Below are positions 10,490-20,462 of a DNA stretch of 64,000 nt, in pieces (positions within the stretch are counted from its first letter, which is position 1; every line of letters starts with the position of its first letter). The DNA is from BOG-908 sp965199235 (GTDB lineage Bacteria > Pseudomonadota > Alphaproteobacteria > Acetobacterales > Acetobacteraceae), in the NCBI GenBank assembly GCA_965199235.1, contig CBDAQU010000001.1:248001-312000 (forward strand), given 5' to 3'. A model generated the notes under the pieces. That model did no database searches and had not been told where the DNA came from. It saw only the letters and a list, made by a program, of their open reading frames with translations. Made by a program: the position numbers and the translations under genes.

Positions 10490-10842
10490 CTTGGCAGATG
10501 TTACCCACAGGACGACGTGAAAGGATTAAAGTGTGCCCTGGTCCAAGACTAGAGCCATGAATCGGCAGCACACCAGCCATGAACCGAGCTGCAGGCAAGC
10601 AACTTGGCGTTGAAATGATCGCCTCAACACCCCAGCGGACAGTAAAACCACGCGCCGGCCGCGACACAAAACTGCTGAGGGCGATGTTCACCTAACCACC
10701 ATCTAACTGTCATCGTTCTGCAACAGGGATTGTCTACAAGCGGCCCGTCAGAACGGCGCGCGAAACAGTGCGCCGCCACCTGGCTTGGCCCGCCAAAACA
10801 CGCGGCCGAAAACTGAAATCAAGCTCCTCTGGAGGCTATACC
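10490..10842. other. Divergent intergenic region, 353 bp
   Basis: The region lies between the start of the glycosyltransferase gene (minus) and the start of the PstS-like gene (plus). It holds the candidate Pho box at 10707-10724 and a ribosome binding site at 10831-10835. I see no other gene in it; an upstream Met in frame with the PstS-like gene would bury the signal peptide and is not used. Confidence 0.6.
10707..10724 (+). promoter_or_regulatory. Candidate Pho box upstream of the PstS-like gene
   Basis: A perfect CTGTCAT half-site is followed after four bases by CTGCAAC, which matches the half-site at 4 of 7 positions. This is the direct-repeat spacing known for PhoB sites. It lies about 120 bp before the start of a gene of the phosphate-binding PstS family. 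The second half is weak, so the call is tentative. Confidence 0.4.
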
Positions 10843-12135
10843 ATGTTCTCACGCGCCCTGTTGGCCGGCGTGTCCGTTGCGGCACTCGCCGCCGTCGGCA
10901 CGCCTGCTTCTGCCCAGACCCCGTCGACCACGCTGTACGGCGGCGGAAGCACGCTGGCGGCCAAGGTCTATCGCGAACTGTTCAACTGCTACTCCTCCAC
11001 GGCGAATGGCGTTTATGCCGGCTCGCCGGGCAACCCGTCCAACGTGACCTCGCCAACCGGCCTGAACGCCGGCTGCAGCAGCCAGGTCAACAGCGACGTG
11101 GCCATCGGCTACGAGCCGGTCGGCAGCGGCGCCGCCCTGAAGGCGTACACCACGGGCATGCCGGCAATGCTCGGCTCGCCCGCGACCACCAACACGATCG
11201 CCTATCTGAACAGCAACGTCGGCCTGAGCGCCACCCCGTATCCGGAGATCGAGTTCGGCGGCAGCGACGCGTTCCTCAGCTCCACCCAATACACCCAGGC
11301 TGTCGCGATCGACACGGGCGCTTTCCAGATCCCGACGCTCGCAACCCCGATCACCCTGCCGGTCGGCGGCAACTCCGGCGTGGCACTGACCTCGGCCGAA
11401 GTCTGCGACGTCTTCTCCGGCCGCCCCACCAAGGCGTTCTCCCCGGCCCAGGTGGTCGTTCGTTCCGACGGCAGCGGAACGTCGTTCATCTTCTCCGAAT
11501 GGCTGTCGCTGAACTGCCCGAAGGCCGACAACTTCAACGCGACCAACGGCTTCCCGAGCACACTGCCGAACTGGACGGCGGTGTATGTCGGCGGCAGCAG
11601 CGCGCCGCTGGTCAGTGCGTCCGGCAGCGGCGGCATTGCCGCGACCGTCAACGCCACCCTCAACGCGATCGGCTATGTCAGCCCCGACTACGTGCAGCCC
11701 GTCGTCGACAACAACGACTACCCTGCCTCGGTAAACGGTAAAATGCCGACGGTGGCCAGCGTCACGGCGCAGGTCGCGGCCGTCAAGGCGCCGGCCACCT
11801 ACAGCGCCAAGACGATCGGCTCGACGATCAACGCGCGCCTGGTATCCCCCGCGACCAAGGGTGGTTACGGCATCGTCGGCTTCACCTTCATCGACACCTA
11901 CAAGTGCTACTCGGCCCGCAAGGCCGGCGGCGCGATCGGCACGCCTGCCAAGGGCACCGAGCTGAAGGCGGCGCTGAGCTACATCGTCAACGCCAACGCC
12001 GACGTGAAGGCGATCCTGAACAGCCAGGGCTTCGTCGACGACAGCGCAAGCTCCGGCCTGCTGGCGTCGCTCAACAGCCCCAAGGGCCCGTTCGGCGCCT
12101 CCGGCATCCAGGCGACGACCTGCCCGAAGACCTAA
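10843..12135 (+). CDS. Secreted PstS-like substrate-binding protein
   Basis: The protein has 430 residues. The start is ATG 10843, because GGAGG lies 8 bases upstream and the protein then begins with a standard signal peptide (MFSRALLAGVSVAALAAVG, cleavage near ASA-Q). The mature protein begins with LYGGGSTLAAKVYRELF and contains VRSDGSGTSFIFSEWLS, both characteristic of periplasmic phosphate-binding PstS-type proteins, where such Ser/Thr/Asp/Gly loops hold phosphate. It has more inserted sequence than a typical 340-residue PstS. No pstC, pstA, pstB or phoU follows; the gene ends at its own terminator, so it is monocistronic. It may be a high-affinity phosphate scavenger or a secreted phosphate-binding protein of the DING/PstS type. 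A weak Pho box lies upstream. Confidence 0.85.
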   Translation: MFSRALLAGVSVAALAAVGTPASAQTPSTTLYGGGSTLAAKVYRELFNCYSSTANGVYAGSPGNPSNVTSPTGLNAGCSSQVNSDVAIGYEPVGSGAALKAYTTGMPAMLGSPATTNTIAYLNSNVGLSATPYPEIEFGGSDAFLSSTQYTQAVAIDTGAFQIPTLATPITLPVGGNSGVALTSAEVCDVFSGRPTKAFSPAQVVVRSDGSGTSFIFSEWLSLNCPKADNFNATNGFPSTLPNWTAVYVGGSSAPLVSASGSGGIAATVNATLNAIGYVSPDYVQPVVDNNDYPASVNGKMPTVASVTAQVAAVKAPATYSAKTIGSTINARLVSPATKGGYGIVGFTFIDTYKCYSARKAGGAIGTPAKGTELKAALSYIVNANADVKAILNSQGFVDDSASSGLLASLNSPKGPFGASGIQATTCPKT

Positions 12136-12163
12136 GCGGCAGAACTCTCAAACTCTCTGTCAG

Positions 12164-12189
12164 GGGCCGCTCTTCGGAGCGGCCCTTTT
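12164..12189 (+). terminator. Rho-independent terminator of the PstS-like gene
   Basis: A perfect 9-bp GC-rich stem (GGGCCGCTC / GAGCGGCCC) closes on the stable tetraloop TTCG and is followed by TTTTC. It begins 28 bp after the stop codon. Confidence 0.92.
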
Positions 12190-12243
12190 CGTTTGGCGAT
12201 ATGGTCGTTGCCAAACCCACCGATCGCAGGAGAAGAGGCCTTG

Positions 12244-12713
12244 ATGAACCAAAAGCCGTTTATTGCTTTCGGAAGCAGCGCCCCGCACGAAGCCCAGCAA
12301 CTACCCTGAGCCCTTTGCCTCAAAGATGGCCGGACGAGTGAAGCGGCCTCTTGGCGATCTCTTCGGACTCAAGAGTTTCGGTGCAAACCTCACCACCCTG
12401 CCTCCCGGCGCAGTCACCGCGTTGCAGCATGTCCACTCAAACCAGGACGAGATGGTATTCGTCATGGCCGGTCACCCAACGCTAGTTCTGGACGGCGAAG
12501 CAATGCCGCTTGCGCCTGGAATGGTTATGGGGTTCGCCGCGGGGGGGAGCGGCCCATCATATCGAGAACCGGACCGATATCGACTGTACTCTGCTTGAAG
12601 TCGGCGATCGCTCAAGCGGGGATGCCGTGACGTATCCGGCGCATGACATTGAAGCAGTCATGGGTAGTAACGGTAAGTGGCAGTTCACCCACAAGGATGG
12701 GACACCCTACTGA
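12244..12713 (+). pseudogene. Cupin-domain protein gene with two frameshifts
   Basis: A good ribosome binding site (AGGAGAAGAGG) precedes ATG 12244, and translation begins MNQKPFIAFGSSAPHEA before hitting TGA at 12307-12309. The continuing protein is in the next frame (SNYPEPFASKMAGRVKRP, then HVHSNQDEMVFVMAG, the metal-binding cupin motif). It shifts again near the G-run at 12540-12547 and ends in a third frame (AAHHIENRTDIDCTLLEVGD to KDGTPY). Joined, it would be a cupin of about 155 residues of unknown substrate. Either the gene is dead or the sequence has two single-base errors; the second break in a homopolymer makes an error plausible. Confidence 0.8.
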
Positions 12714-12761
12714 ACAGGGGTTTGGCAACGACCGTATCCCCTTTCGTTTGGCGGGCAGCAT

Positions 12762-13601
12762 TCAGGCCGTGGCGTTCACCGGTGCGGACCGGACCAGCGA
12801 GCGAATGCGGTCGGCGTCACACGTATCGACCGTGTTGTAGACGATCAGCCCCAGATCGGGGCGGCCATCGACGGCGAAACCGGAATATTCCAGCTCGATC
12901 AGGCCGAGGATGGGATGGCGAAGACGCTTGGTGCCCTCGCCGTGAGCAAGAATCTCATTGTCGCGCCACAAGGTTTCGAACTCCTGGCTGGCGCGGCACA
13001 ACTCGTCGACCAGCTGTGCCACTTCGGAGGCGGCGCCGGCGCGCGCGGCATCCGCCCTGAACGCGGCGACGACGAAACGGGCCATGCCTGCGAAGTCGTC
13101 CTGTGCCTCCCTGATGCGTGGATTGCAGAACATCAGTCGAAGGATGTTTCTTTGCGGAGGCGGCAGCACGCCGTAATCGGTCAGCACGATCGCCGCGGCA
13201 CGGTTCCAGGCGACCACGTCCCAGGTGGCGGTCTTGACGATCGCCGGACTGACCTCAAGCGCGTCGAGCAGGCGCTGCAGCCGTGGCGAGACGCCGTCGG
13301 GCGCCCTGTACCTGACCTCAGGCGGGTGGCCGCGGCCGAGCATGAAGAGGTGCTCGCGCTCGGGTTCGGTCAGCATCAGGCCGCCTGCGATGCGGTTCAG
13401 CACGTCGGCCGAGGGTGCGCCGCCGCGCCCCTGCTCCAGCCAGGTGTACCAGGTCGGGCTGATGTTGGCGCGCTGGGCCACTTCCTCCCGGCGCAGCCCG
13501 GCGATGCGCCGGCGCGTCCCGGACAGGCCGAGCGCCGCGGGATCCAGCCGGCTGCGGCGATCCCGCAGAAAGGCGCCGAGCGACGTGTCAGAGTTCGGCA
13601 T
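12762..13601 (-). CDS. XRE-family regulator with MmyB-like ligand domain
   Basis: The protein has 279 residues. An N-terminal helix-turn-helix spans roughly residues 8-80 (RREEVAQRANISPTWYTWLE is the recognition region). The C-terminal ~180 residues form the MmyB-like domain (TWDVVAWNRAAAIVLTDYG, ILRLMFCNP, IELEYSGFAVDGRPDLG), a PAS-like ligand pocket thought to bind fatty-acid-type ligands in this family. The gene is divergent from an SDR gene, a very common pairing in which the regulator represses both directions. The shared 92-bp intergenic region has a palindrome at 13630-13645. Confidence 0.9.
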   Translation of the reverse strand: MPNSDTSLGAFLRDRRSRLDPAALGLSGTRRRIAGLRREEVAQRANISPTWYTWLEQGRGGAPSADVLNRIAGGLMLTEPEREHLFMLGRGHPPEVRYRAPDGVSPRLQRLLDALEVSPAIVKTATWDVVAWNRAAAIVLTDYGVLPPPQRNILRLMFCNPRIREAQDDFAGMARFVVAAFRADAARAGAASEVAQLVDELCRASQEFETLWRDNEILAHGEGTKRLRHPILGLIELEYSGFAVDGRPDLGLIVYNTVDTCDADRIRSLVRSAPVNATA

Positions 13602-13629
13602 GCATATCCTGTTAGACGGGTTACTGGTA

Positions 13630-13645
13630 TGAAGTCACTACTTCA
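13630..13645. promoter_or_regulatory. Candidate operator between the MmyB-like regulator and the SDR gene
   Basis: The palindrome TGAAGT-CACT-ACTTCA is perfect over six bases per arm. It lies in the middle of the divergent intergenic region, where the MmyB-type regulator would be expected to bind. Confidence 0.5.
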
Positions 13646-13693
13646 ACATTATAGCGCGGTGGCGCAGCGTGTATGCGGACAAAGGAGAAAGTC

Positions 13694-14587
13694 GTGCGCA
13701 TATTCCTGACTGGCGCCACGGGATTCATCGGATCGGACATCGTGCCGGAGCTCATCGGGGCCGGCCATCAGGTGCTGGGATTGACCCGCTCGGACACCGG
13801 CGCGAGGGCGCTGGGCGCGGCGGGCGCCGAGGCGCATCTTGGCGACATCGAGGATCTGGAAAGCCTGCGCCGCGGGGCGGCAAGCTGCGACGGCGTCATC
13901 CATACGGCGTTCGACCATGATTTTTCGCGCTTCGTGGAGAATTGCGCGAAGGACCGGCGCGCCATCGCGGCGCTGGGCGCGGCGCTCGAAGGCTCCGACC
14001 GGCCGCTCGTCATCACCTCCGGCATCGCAATGGGCGCGGCCGGGCCGGGCCGGCCGGCAAGCGAGGATCATTTCGACCCGGAGCATCCCAGTCCGCGAGT
14101 CGCCTCCGAGCTGGCGGGCAGAGACCTGTTGGAGCGCGGCGTGAACGTATCGGTGATGCGGCTTTCGCAGATACACGACACGCGCAAGCAGGGGCTGATC
14201 ACAGAAGTGATCGCGCTGGCGCGCAGGACGGGCATTTCGGCCTATCTGGGCGACGGCGCGAACCGCTGGTCGGCCGCGCATCTCTCGGACACGGCGAGAC
14301 TGTTCAGGCTCGCTTTCGAGAAGGGGCAGGCAGGCGCGCGCTACCACGCGGTCGCCGAGGAAGGGGTGGCGTTCCGGGCCATCGCAGACGCGGTCGGCCG
14401 CAGCCTGGGCGTCAGGACGGCGGCACTCTCGCCGGACGAGGCGGCCGCGCATTTCGGCTGGCTGATGGCGTTCGTGGGCAGCGACATGTCCGCGCTCAGC
14501 GCCAAGACGCGGGATCGGCTGGGCTGGCATCCAACCGGGCCCGGGCTGCTCGCCGACCTCGCCCAGCTTCAGCCTGCGGGCGCGTGA
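13694..14587 (+). CDS. SDR-family NAD(P)-dependent oxidoreductase (extended type)
   Basis: The start is GTG 13694, preceded by AAAGGAGA at 13681; the protein of 297 residues then opens directly with MRIFLTGATGFIGSDIV. The nucleotide-binding motif is GATGFIG, the acidic residue expected after the second strand is replaced by TRSD (NADP preference is likely), and HLGDIEDLESL follows the extended-SDR pattern. The usual YxxxK is not obvious; the corresponding region has SGIAMG and an ARDLLERGVNVSVMRLSQIHD-like segment, as in SDRs of the NAD-dependent epimerase group. The divergent MmyB-like regulator probably controls it. Substrate unknown. Confidence 0.88.
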   Translation: MRIFLTGATGFIGSDIVPELIGAGHQVLGLTRSDTGARALGAAGAEAHLGDIEDLESLRRGAASCDGVIHTAFDHDFSRFVENCAKDRRAIAALGAALEGSDRPLVITSGIAMGAAGPGRPASEDHFDPEHPSPRVASELAGRDLLERGVNVSVMRLSQIHDTRKQGLITEVIALARRTGISAYLGDGANRWSAAHLSDTARLFRLAFEKGQAGARYHAVAEEGVAFRAIADAVGRSLGVRTAALSPDEAAAHFGWLMAFVGSDMSALSAKTRDRLGWHPTGPGLLADLAQLQPAGA

Positions 14588-14675
14588 GCCGCGCCGGCCC
14601 ACGTCGCCGGGCGCCGAGTCGCCACGTCACGTGGCTTCGGCACGAACACCGTCTCGTATCTTGTCGGTTTCCGGG

Positions 14676-14822
14676 TCAGATGGCGGTGTAGCCGGCATCC
14701 GCCATCACCGGGGCGCCGGTGATGAAGCTGGATGCGGGGGAGACGAGAAAGGCGATCACCTCGGCGATCTCGCAGGGTTGGGGGATCCGGTAGCAGCGGA
14801 ACCGAGGCTGCATTTCAGTCAT
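14676..14822 (-). pseudogene. Remnant of an SDR oxidoreductase (C-terminus only)
   Basis: The minus strand encodes about 48 residues ending CEIAEVIAFLVSPASSFITG followed by APVMADAGYTAI and a stop. This is the recognisable end of a classical SDR (helix, the S-x-x-x-x-I-TG motif and a terminal GG-like segment). No nucleotide-binding or catalytic region is found upstream of it, so it is a decayed fragment. The remaining 14823-14986 has no gene that I can support. Confidence 0.7.
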
Positions 14823-14986
14823 CACTGGCGCCCTCAACTCCTGCCATCGGCATCTGGTCCGCCCCGCCCCTCCCCGTCACGCCGCCAGAGAAGCACCCTG
14901 GGTAGCAACGGAGCAGGAAGTCCGATTGAGCCAGAAGCCGCAGAAAACCTCTGTTTGCAGGCAGAGCGAGTCCGGGCTTGGTCGCC

Positions 14987-15847
14987 TTATTGCCGCAGCG
15001 ATGCAGCATCGCGCACAGGGGACACGCCGAACGCCCTTTTATACTCGCGGCTGAACTGAGGCGCACTCGCATAGCCGGTCGCAAAAGCCGTTTCCGTGAC
15101 GCCGACCGCCCCCGAGGCAAGTCGTCGCCGCGCATCGAGCAGCCGGATGTGGCGCTGGTAGGCGAGCGGGCTATGCGAGGTGACCGCCTTGAAATGACGG
15201 TGGAACGAGGTGAGGCTCATGCCGACCGAGGCGGCGAGCTGGTCCACCCGCATCGGCTTGTCGGCATTGGCGCTGATCCATTCGGCCGCCGTCCTGATCT
15301 GGCCGAAACGGGTGTTGCCCCGGCCGATCTGGCGGAGCGTTCCGCCCATCGACCCTTGCAGCAGCCGATAATACAGCTCGCGCTCGACTTGCGGACCGAG
15401 GACGGCGAGGTCGGCAGGCGTCTCCAGCAGCCGAACGAGGCGCTCCAGCGGCTCCGTGACGCTCGCGTCGATGGTGGCGATCGAGATGGAGCGGCAAGAC
15501 CGTTCGGCATGATCAGGCATGTCAAGAAGCAGGCCCGCGACGATGCCCGCGTCTAGCTTGAGTTCCACGCCGAGGTAGGGTCGTTCCGCCGATGCTTCCG
15601 CGACTTGGCTTGTGAACGGCAGGCCGACTGCGGCGACCGCGCAGGTGCCCGGCCCGCAATCGAAGGTTTCTCCGCCGATCGTCATCCGCTTGGCGCCTTG
15701 CAGCAGCAGGTAGAATTTCGGCTCGAAAAGCGCCGGTATCGGGCCGGTCGGCGCATAGGCTGCCCTGATCGTGAGCCGGGGCATGACGGTCGGCGCTCCC
15801 GACCGGGAGCCGTGGCGGGCTGCGATAACGACCAGGTGCGGCAGCAT
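14987..15847 (-). CDS. AraC-family transcriptional regulator
   Basis: The start ATG at 15847 is chosen because AGAAGGATC lies just upstream; the protein has 286 residues. The N-terminal half is the cupin-like AraC ligand domain (FYLLLQGAKRMTIGGETFDC, VELKLDAGIVAGLLLD). The C-terminal ~100 residues are the double helix-turn-helix (MRVDQLAASVGMSLTSFHRH, then VTETAFATGYASAPQFSREY and the terminal FGVSPVRDA). It is divergent from an SDR and an NmrA-like gene, which it probably controls. Confidence 0.92.
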   Translation of the reverse strand: MLPHLVVIAARHGSRSGAPTVMPRLTIRAAYAPTGPIPALFEPKFYLLLQGAKRMTIGGETFDCGPGTCAVAAVGLPFTSQVAEASAERPYLGVELKLDAGIVAGLLLDMPDHAERSCRSISIATIDASVTEPLERLVRLLETPADLAVLGPQVERELYYRLLQGSMGGTLRQIGRGNTRFGQIRTAAEWISANADKPMRVDQLAASVGMSLTSFHRHFKAVTSHSPLAYQRHIRLLDARRRLASGAVGVTETAFATGYASAPQFSREYKRAFGVSPVRDAASLRQ

Positions 15848-15975
15848 GGTGATCCTTCTGGACGGCACAGTTGTGGGCAAGAATAACGGTTTTGGCAGGA
15901 TCAGGCAAAGCTATGGCATGATGAAGGATGGCGAACGGAGCGCGTTCGTTCGAAATACAAGGCGAGGAGATCGCC

Positions 15976-16713
15976 ATGCCCCAATCGACTGCACTGATCA
16001 CCGGAGCCAACAAAGGCATCGGCCTGGCCATCGCCCGCCAGCTCGGGGAGCGCGGCTTTTCCGTATGGATTGGATCCCGCGACGAGGCGCGCGGGGAGAG
16101 TGCGGCGGCCGGGTTGCGTGAAGCCGGCATCCAAGCCCGTGCGCTCACGCTGGACGTGACCAACGACGGGGGTGTGCGCGCGGCGGCGGACCGCCTCGCC
16201 CGCGCGGTCGACGCGCTGGACGTACTCGTGAACAACGCCGGCATCAGCGTCGGCACGCCGGCGCGCGCCAGCGAGGAGCCGGTCGATGACGTGCGCGCCA
16301 TGTTCGAGGTGAATACGTTCGGCCCGCTCCGGGTGACGCAAGCCTTTCTTCCGCTGCTCCGCGCCGCCAAGGGCGCGCGCGTCGTGATGATGAGCAGCGG
16401 CCTGGGCTCGCTCGCCGATGCGGGCGACATGGCTGGCCTGTCCTGGAACATCGGATACGCGGGCTACTGCGCGTCCAAGAGCGCGCTCAACATGCTGACC
16501 GTGAAGCTCGCCAAGGAGCTGCTGGCCGACGGGATCAAGGTCAACGCCGCCGACCCCGGCTTCACCGCGACGGACCTCAACGGCCACACCGGACCGCGCA
16601 CCGTCGAGCAGGCGGCCGGCGTTGCCGTGGAACTGGCGACGCTGGGCTTCATGGGGCCGACCGCCGGGTTCTTCCACGATAACCATGCCACGCAATCGCG
16701 GCACCGCTGGTGA
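15976..16713 (+). CDS. Classical SDR oxidoreductase
   Basis: The protein has 245 residues. ATG 15976 has GAGGAGA upstream. The motifs are complete: TGANKGIG for cofactor binding, NNAG, a catalytic Ser in VVMMSSGLGS, and YCASK with the YxxxK pair (YAGYCASKSALNML). The Arg in GSRDEARGE after the second strand suggests NADPH. It resembles carbonyl reductase-type SDRs induced by aldehydes or quinones. It is followed 18 bp later by an NmrA-like gene with its own strong ribosome binding site, so the two form an operon, divergent from the AraC regulator. Confidence 0.92.
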   Translation: MPQSTALITGANKGIGLAIARQLGERGFSVWIGSRDEARGESAAAGLREAGIQARALTLDVTNDGGVRAAADRLARAVDALDVLVNNAGISVGTPARASEEPVDDVRAMFEVNTFGPLRVTQAFLPLLRAAKGARVVMMSSGLGSLADAGDMAGLSWNIGYAGYCASKSALNMLTVKLAKELLADGIKVNAADPGFTATDLNGHTGPRTVEQAAGVAVELATLGFMGPTAGFFHDNHATQSRHRW

Positions 16714-16731
16714 CCGCGCAAGGAGAGAGCG

Positions 16732-17586
16732 TTGATCGTAGTCACTGGCGCAACCGGTCAACTTGGCCGGCAGATCATCGAGCGCCTACTGGAACGGCTG
16801 TCCGCCGGCAAAGTGGGGACGAGCGTACGTGACCCGGGCCAGGCGGCCCACTTCGCCGCACGCGGCGTGCGCGTCCGCCATGGCGACTTCGCCGAGCCGG
16901 CCAGCCTTCAATCGGCCTTCGAGGGCGCTTCCCAGCTCCTGCTCGTGTCATCAAATGCGGGCGCGCATGGCGGCGATCCGTTGGCGCAGCACCGCGCCGC
17001 CATCGACGCCGCGAAGGCAGCGGGCGTGCGCCGGATCGTCTATACGAGCCACATGGGGGCGAGCGCGACGTCCGCCTTCCCGCCCATGCACACGCACGCT
17101 GCGACCGAGGAGATGCTGGCGCAGGCGGGCGTCGCCTGGACGGCGCTCCGCAACGGCTTCAATGCCAGCACCATACCGATGATGATCGGCGACGCGGCGA
17201 GTTCGGGCGTGATCGCCGCGCCGGCGGACGGCAAGGTCTCGTGGACCGCCCATGCCGACCTTGCGGCCGCGGCGGCGAGCGTTTTGGCGGAGGAGGGCCG
17301 GTTCGACGGCCCGACGCCGCCGCTGACCGCGACGGAGGCGCTCGACCTGGCCGACATCGCGGCGATTCTGTCCGACCTGCACGGCCGCCCGCTGGAACGG
17401 CGCGTGACTGCCGAGGCGGAGCAGGCCCAGACGATGACGCGCCATGGCGTGCTTGCTCCCGTGATCGACATAACGCTGGCCATGTACCGAGCCGCCCGTG
17501 CCGGCGAGTTCGCGGCGGTGGACCCCACTCTTGCGGGGCTGATCGGTCGGGAGCCCGTGACGGTCCGCCAGATGCTGGAAAGCTGA
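16732..17586 (+). CDS. NmrA/QOR2-like NAD(P)-binding protein
   Basis: The protein has 284 residues and a TTG start at 16732 preceded by AAGGAGAG. It begins with IVVTGATGQLGRQIIERLL, an NAD(P)-binding fold, and RHGDFAEPASLQSAFEGASQ and YTSHMGASATSAFPPMHTHA match the NmrA-like family that includes the quinone oxidoreductase QorB. It shares an operon with the preceding SDR gene and is likely a reductase for quinones or reactive carbonyls. Exact substrate unknown. Confidence 0.9.
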   Translation: MIVVTGATGQLGRQIIERLLERLSAGKVGTSVRDPGQAAHFAARGVRVRHGDFAEPASLQSAFEGASQLLLVSSNAGAHGGDPLAQHRAAIDAAKAAGVRRIVYTSHMGASATSAFPPMHTHAATEEMLAQAGVAWTALRNGFNASTIPMMIGDAASSGVIAAPADGKVSWTAHADLAAAAASVLAEEGRFDGPTPPLTATEALDLADIAAILSDLHGRPLERRVTAEAEQAQTMTRHGVLAPVIDITLAMYRAARAGEFAAVDPTLAGLIGREPVTVRQMLES

Positions 17587-17901
17587 CCGCTCACAGATTC
17601 GGCAATCCGGTCGCTCCCACCGTCCAACAAATCCTCGTTTGATGCACTGAGCTTTGCCCACGTGATAAATCCGGCAAGTTAGGGAAAAGTAATGCATCAA
17701 CTCACGTATCAATCTCCGGCCGCTAAACCTGTCACCTTCGGCGCTCAATCGAACATTTGGTCCGGTTGCTGCCGCACCCCCGAGACGATGATTAGCATAG
17801 GCTCTGCCTATCGACGAAAGCTGTAGAATCGATTTGAGTTATTGGTGGCCACGGGTGCACAACCTGGCCGCGGGCGATTGATTCGTGGCGGGAGCAAAAT
17901 A
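17587..17901. other. Intergenic region before katG, 315 bp
   Basis: No gene is seen. The region holds the OxyR-like box at 17797-17811 and a possible -10 element TAGAAT at 17824-17829. The rest shows no structure I can name. Confidence 0.5.
17797..17811 (+). promoter_or_regulatory. OxyR-like box upstream of katG
   Basis: ATAG-N7-CTAT matches the outer core of one OxyR recognition unit and keeps the T-N11-A spacing of LysR-family sites. It is about 90 bp before the katG start, just upstream of a TAGAAT -10-like element. A second unit seven bases downstream is not evident, and no oxyR gene is in the window. Confidence 0.5.
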
Positions 17902-20103
<2,202 letters not shown>

Positions 20104-20462
20104 GACGGAGCGGAGGCGTTCCAGAAGGAAAACAGCCCAGACCCGACCGGTGGACCGGGACCGGGGCCCGGGGCTGGGCTGTTGTCGAAGCAGCCAATCG
20201 AAACCGCAGCAAGGTTGCAGGCCGGTCGCCTCGGGCGGGAAGTCGTAGGTTGCTGGAGCATGGCGTGATGCAGAGCGGACGGTCGGGCGCGGACCGTCCG
20301 ACTATACCGGCGTCGAGTGCGGCGGCATGTCGTCGGGCGCGCGACGACCGGGCACGAACGCTGTGTCAGCGACGACGCAAGGCGGCCGATGCATGACCGG
20401 ATTGCGCGCTTGATAGAGGCGAGCCGGCAGCCACGATAGCCGGTGGATGTTTGGCTTGCGCC
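20104..20462. other. Convergent intergenic region between katG and the RND permease, 359 bp
   Basis: Apart from the hairpin at 20131-20183 I see no gene, repeat or regulatory motif. Both flanking genes point into it. Confidence 0.5.
20131..20183 (+). terminator. Candidate terminator hairpin after katG
   Basis: AACAGCCCAG at 20131-20140 pairs perfectly with CTGGGCTGTT at 20174-20183, and the loop contains further GC palindromes (GACCGG/CCGGGGCCC). There is no strong T-run beyond TGTT, so it may be a stabilising 3' structure rather than an intrinsic terminator. Confidence 0.55.
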
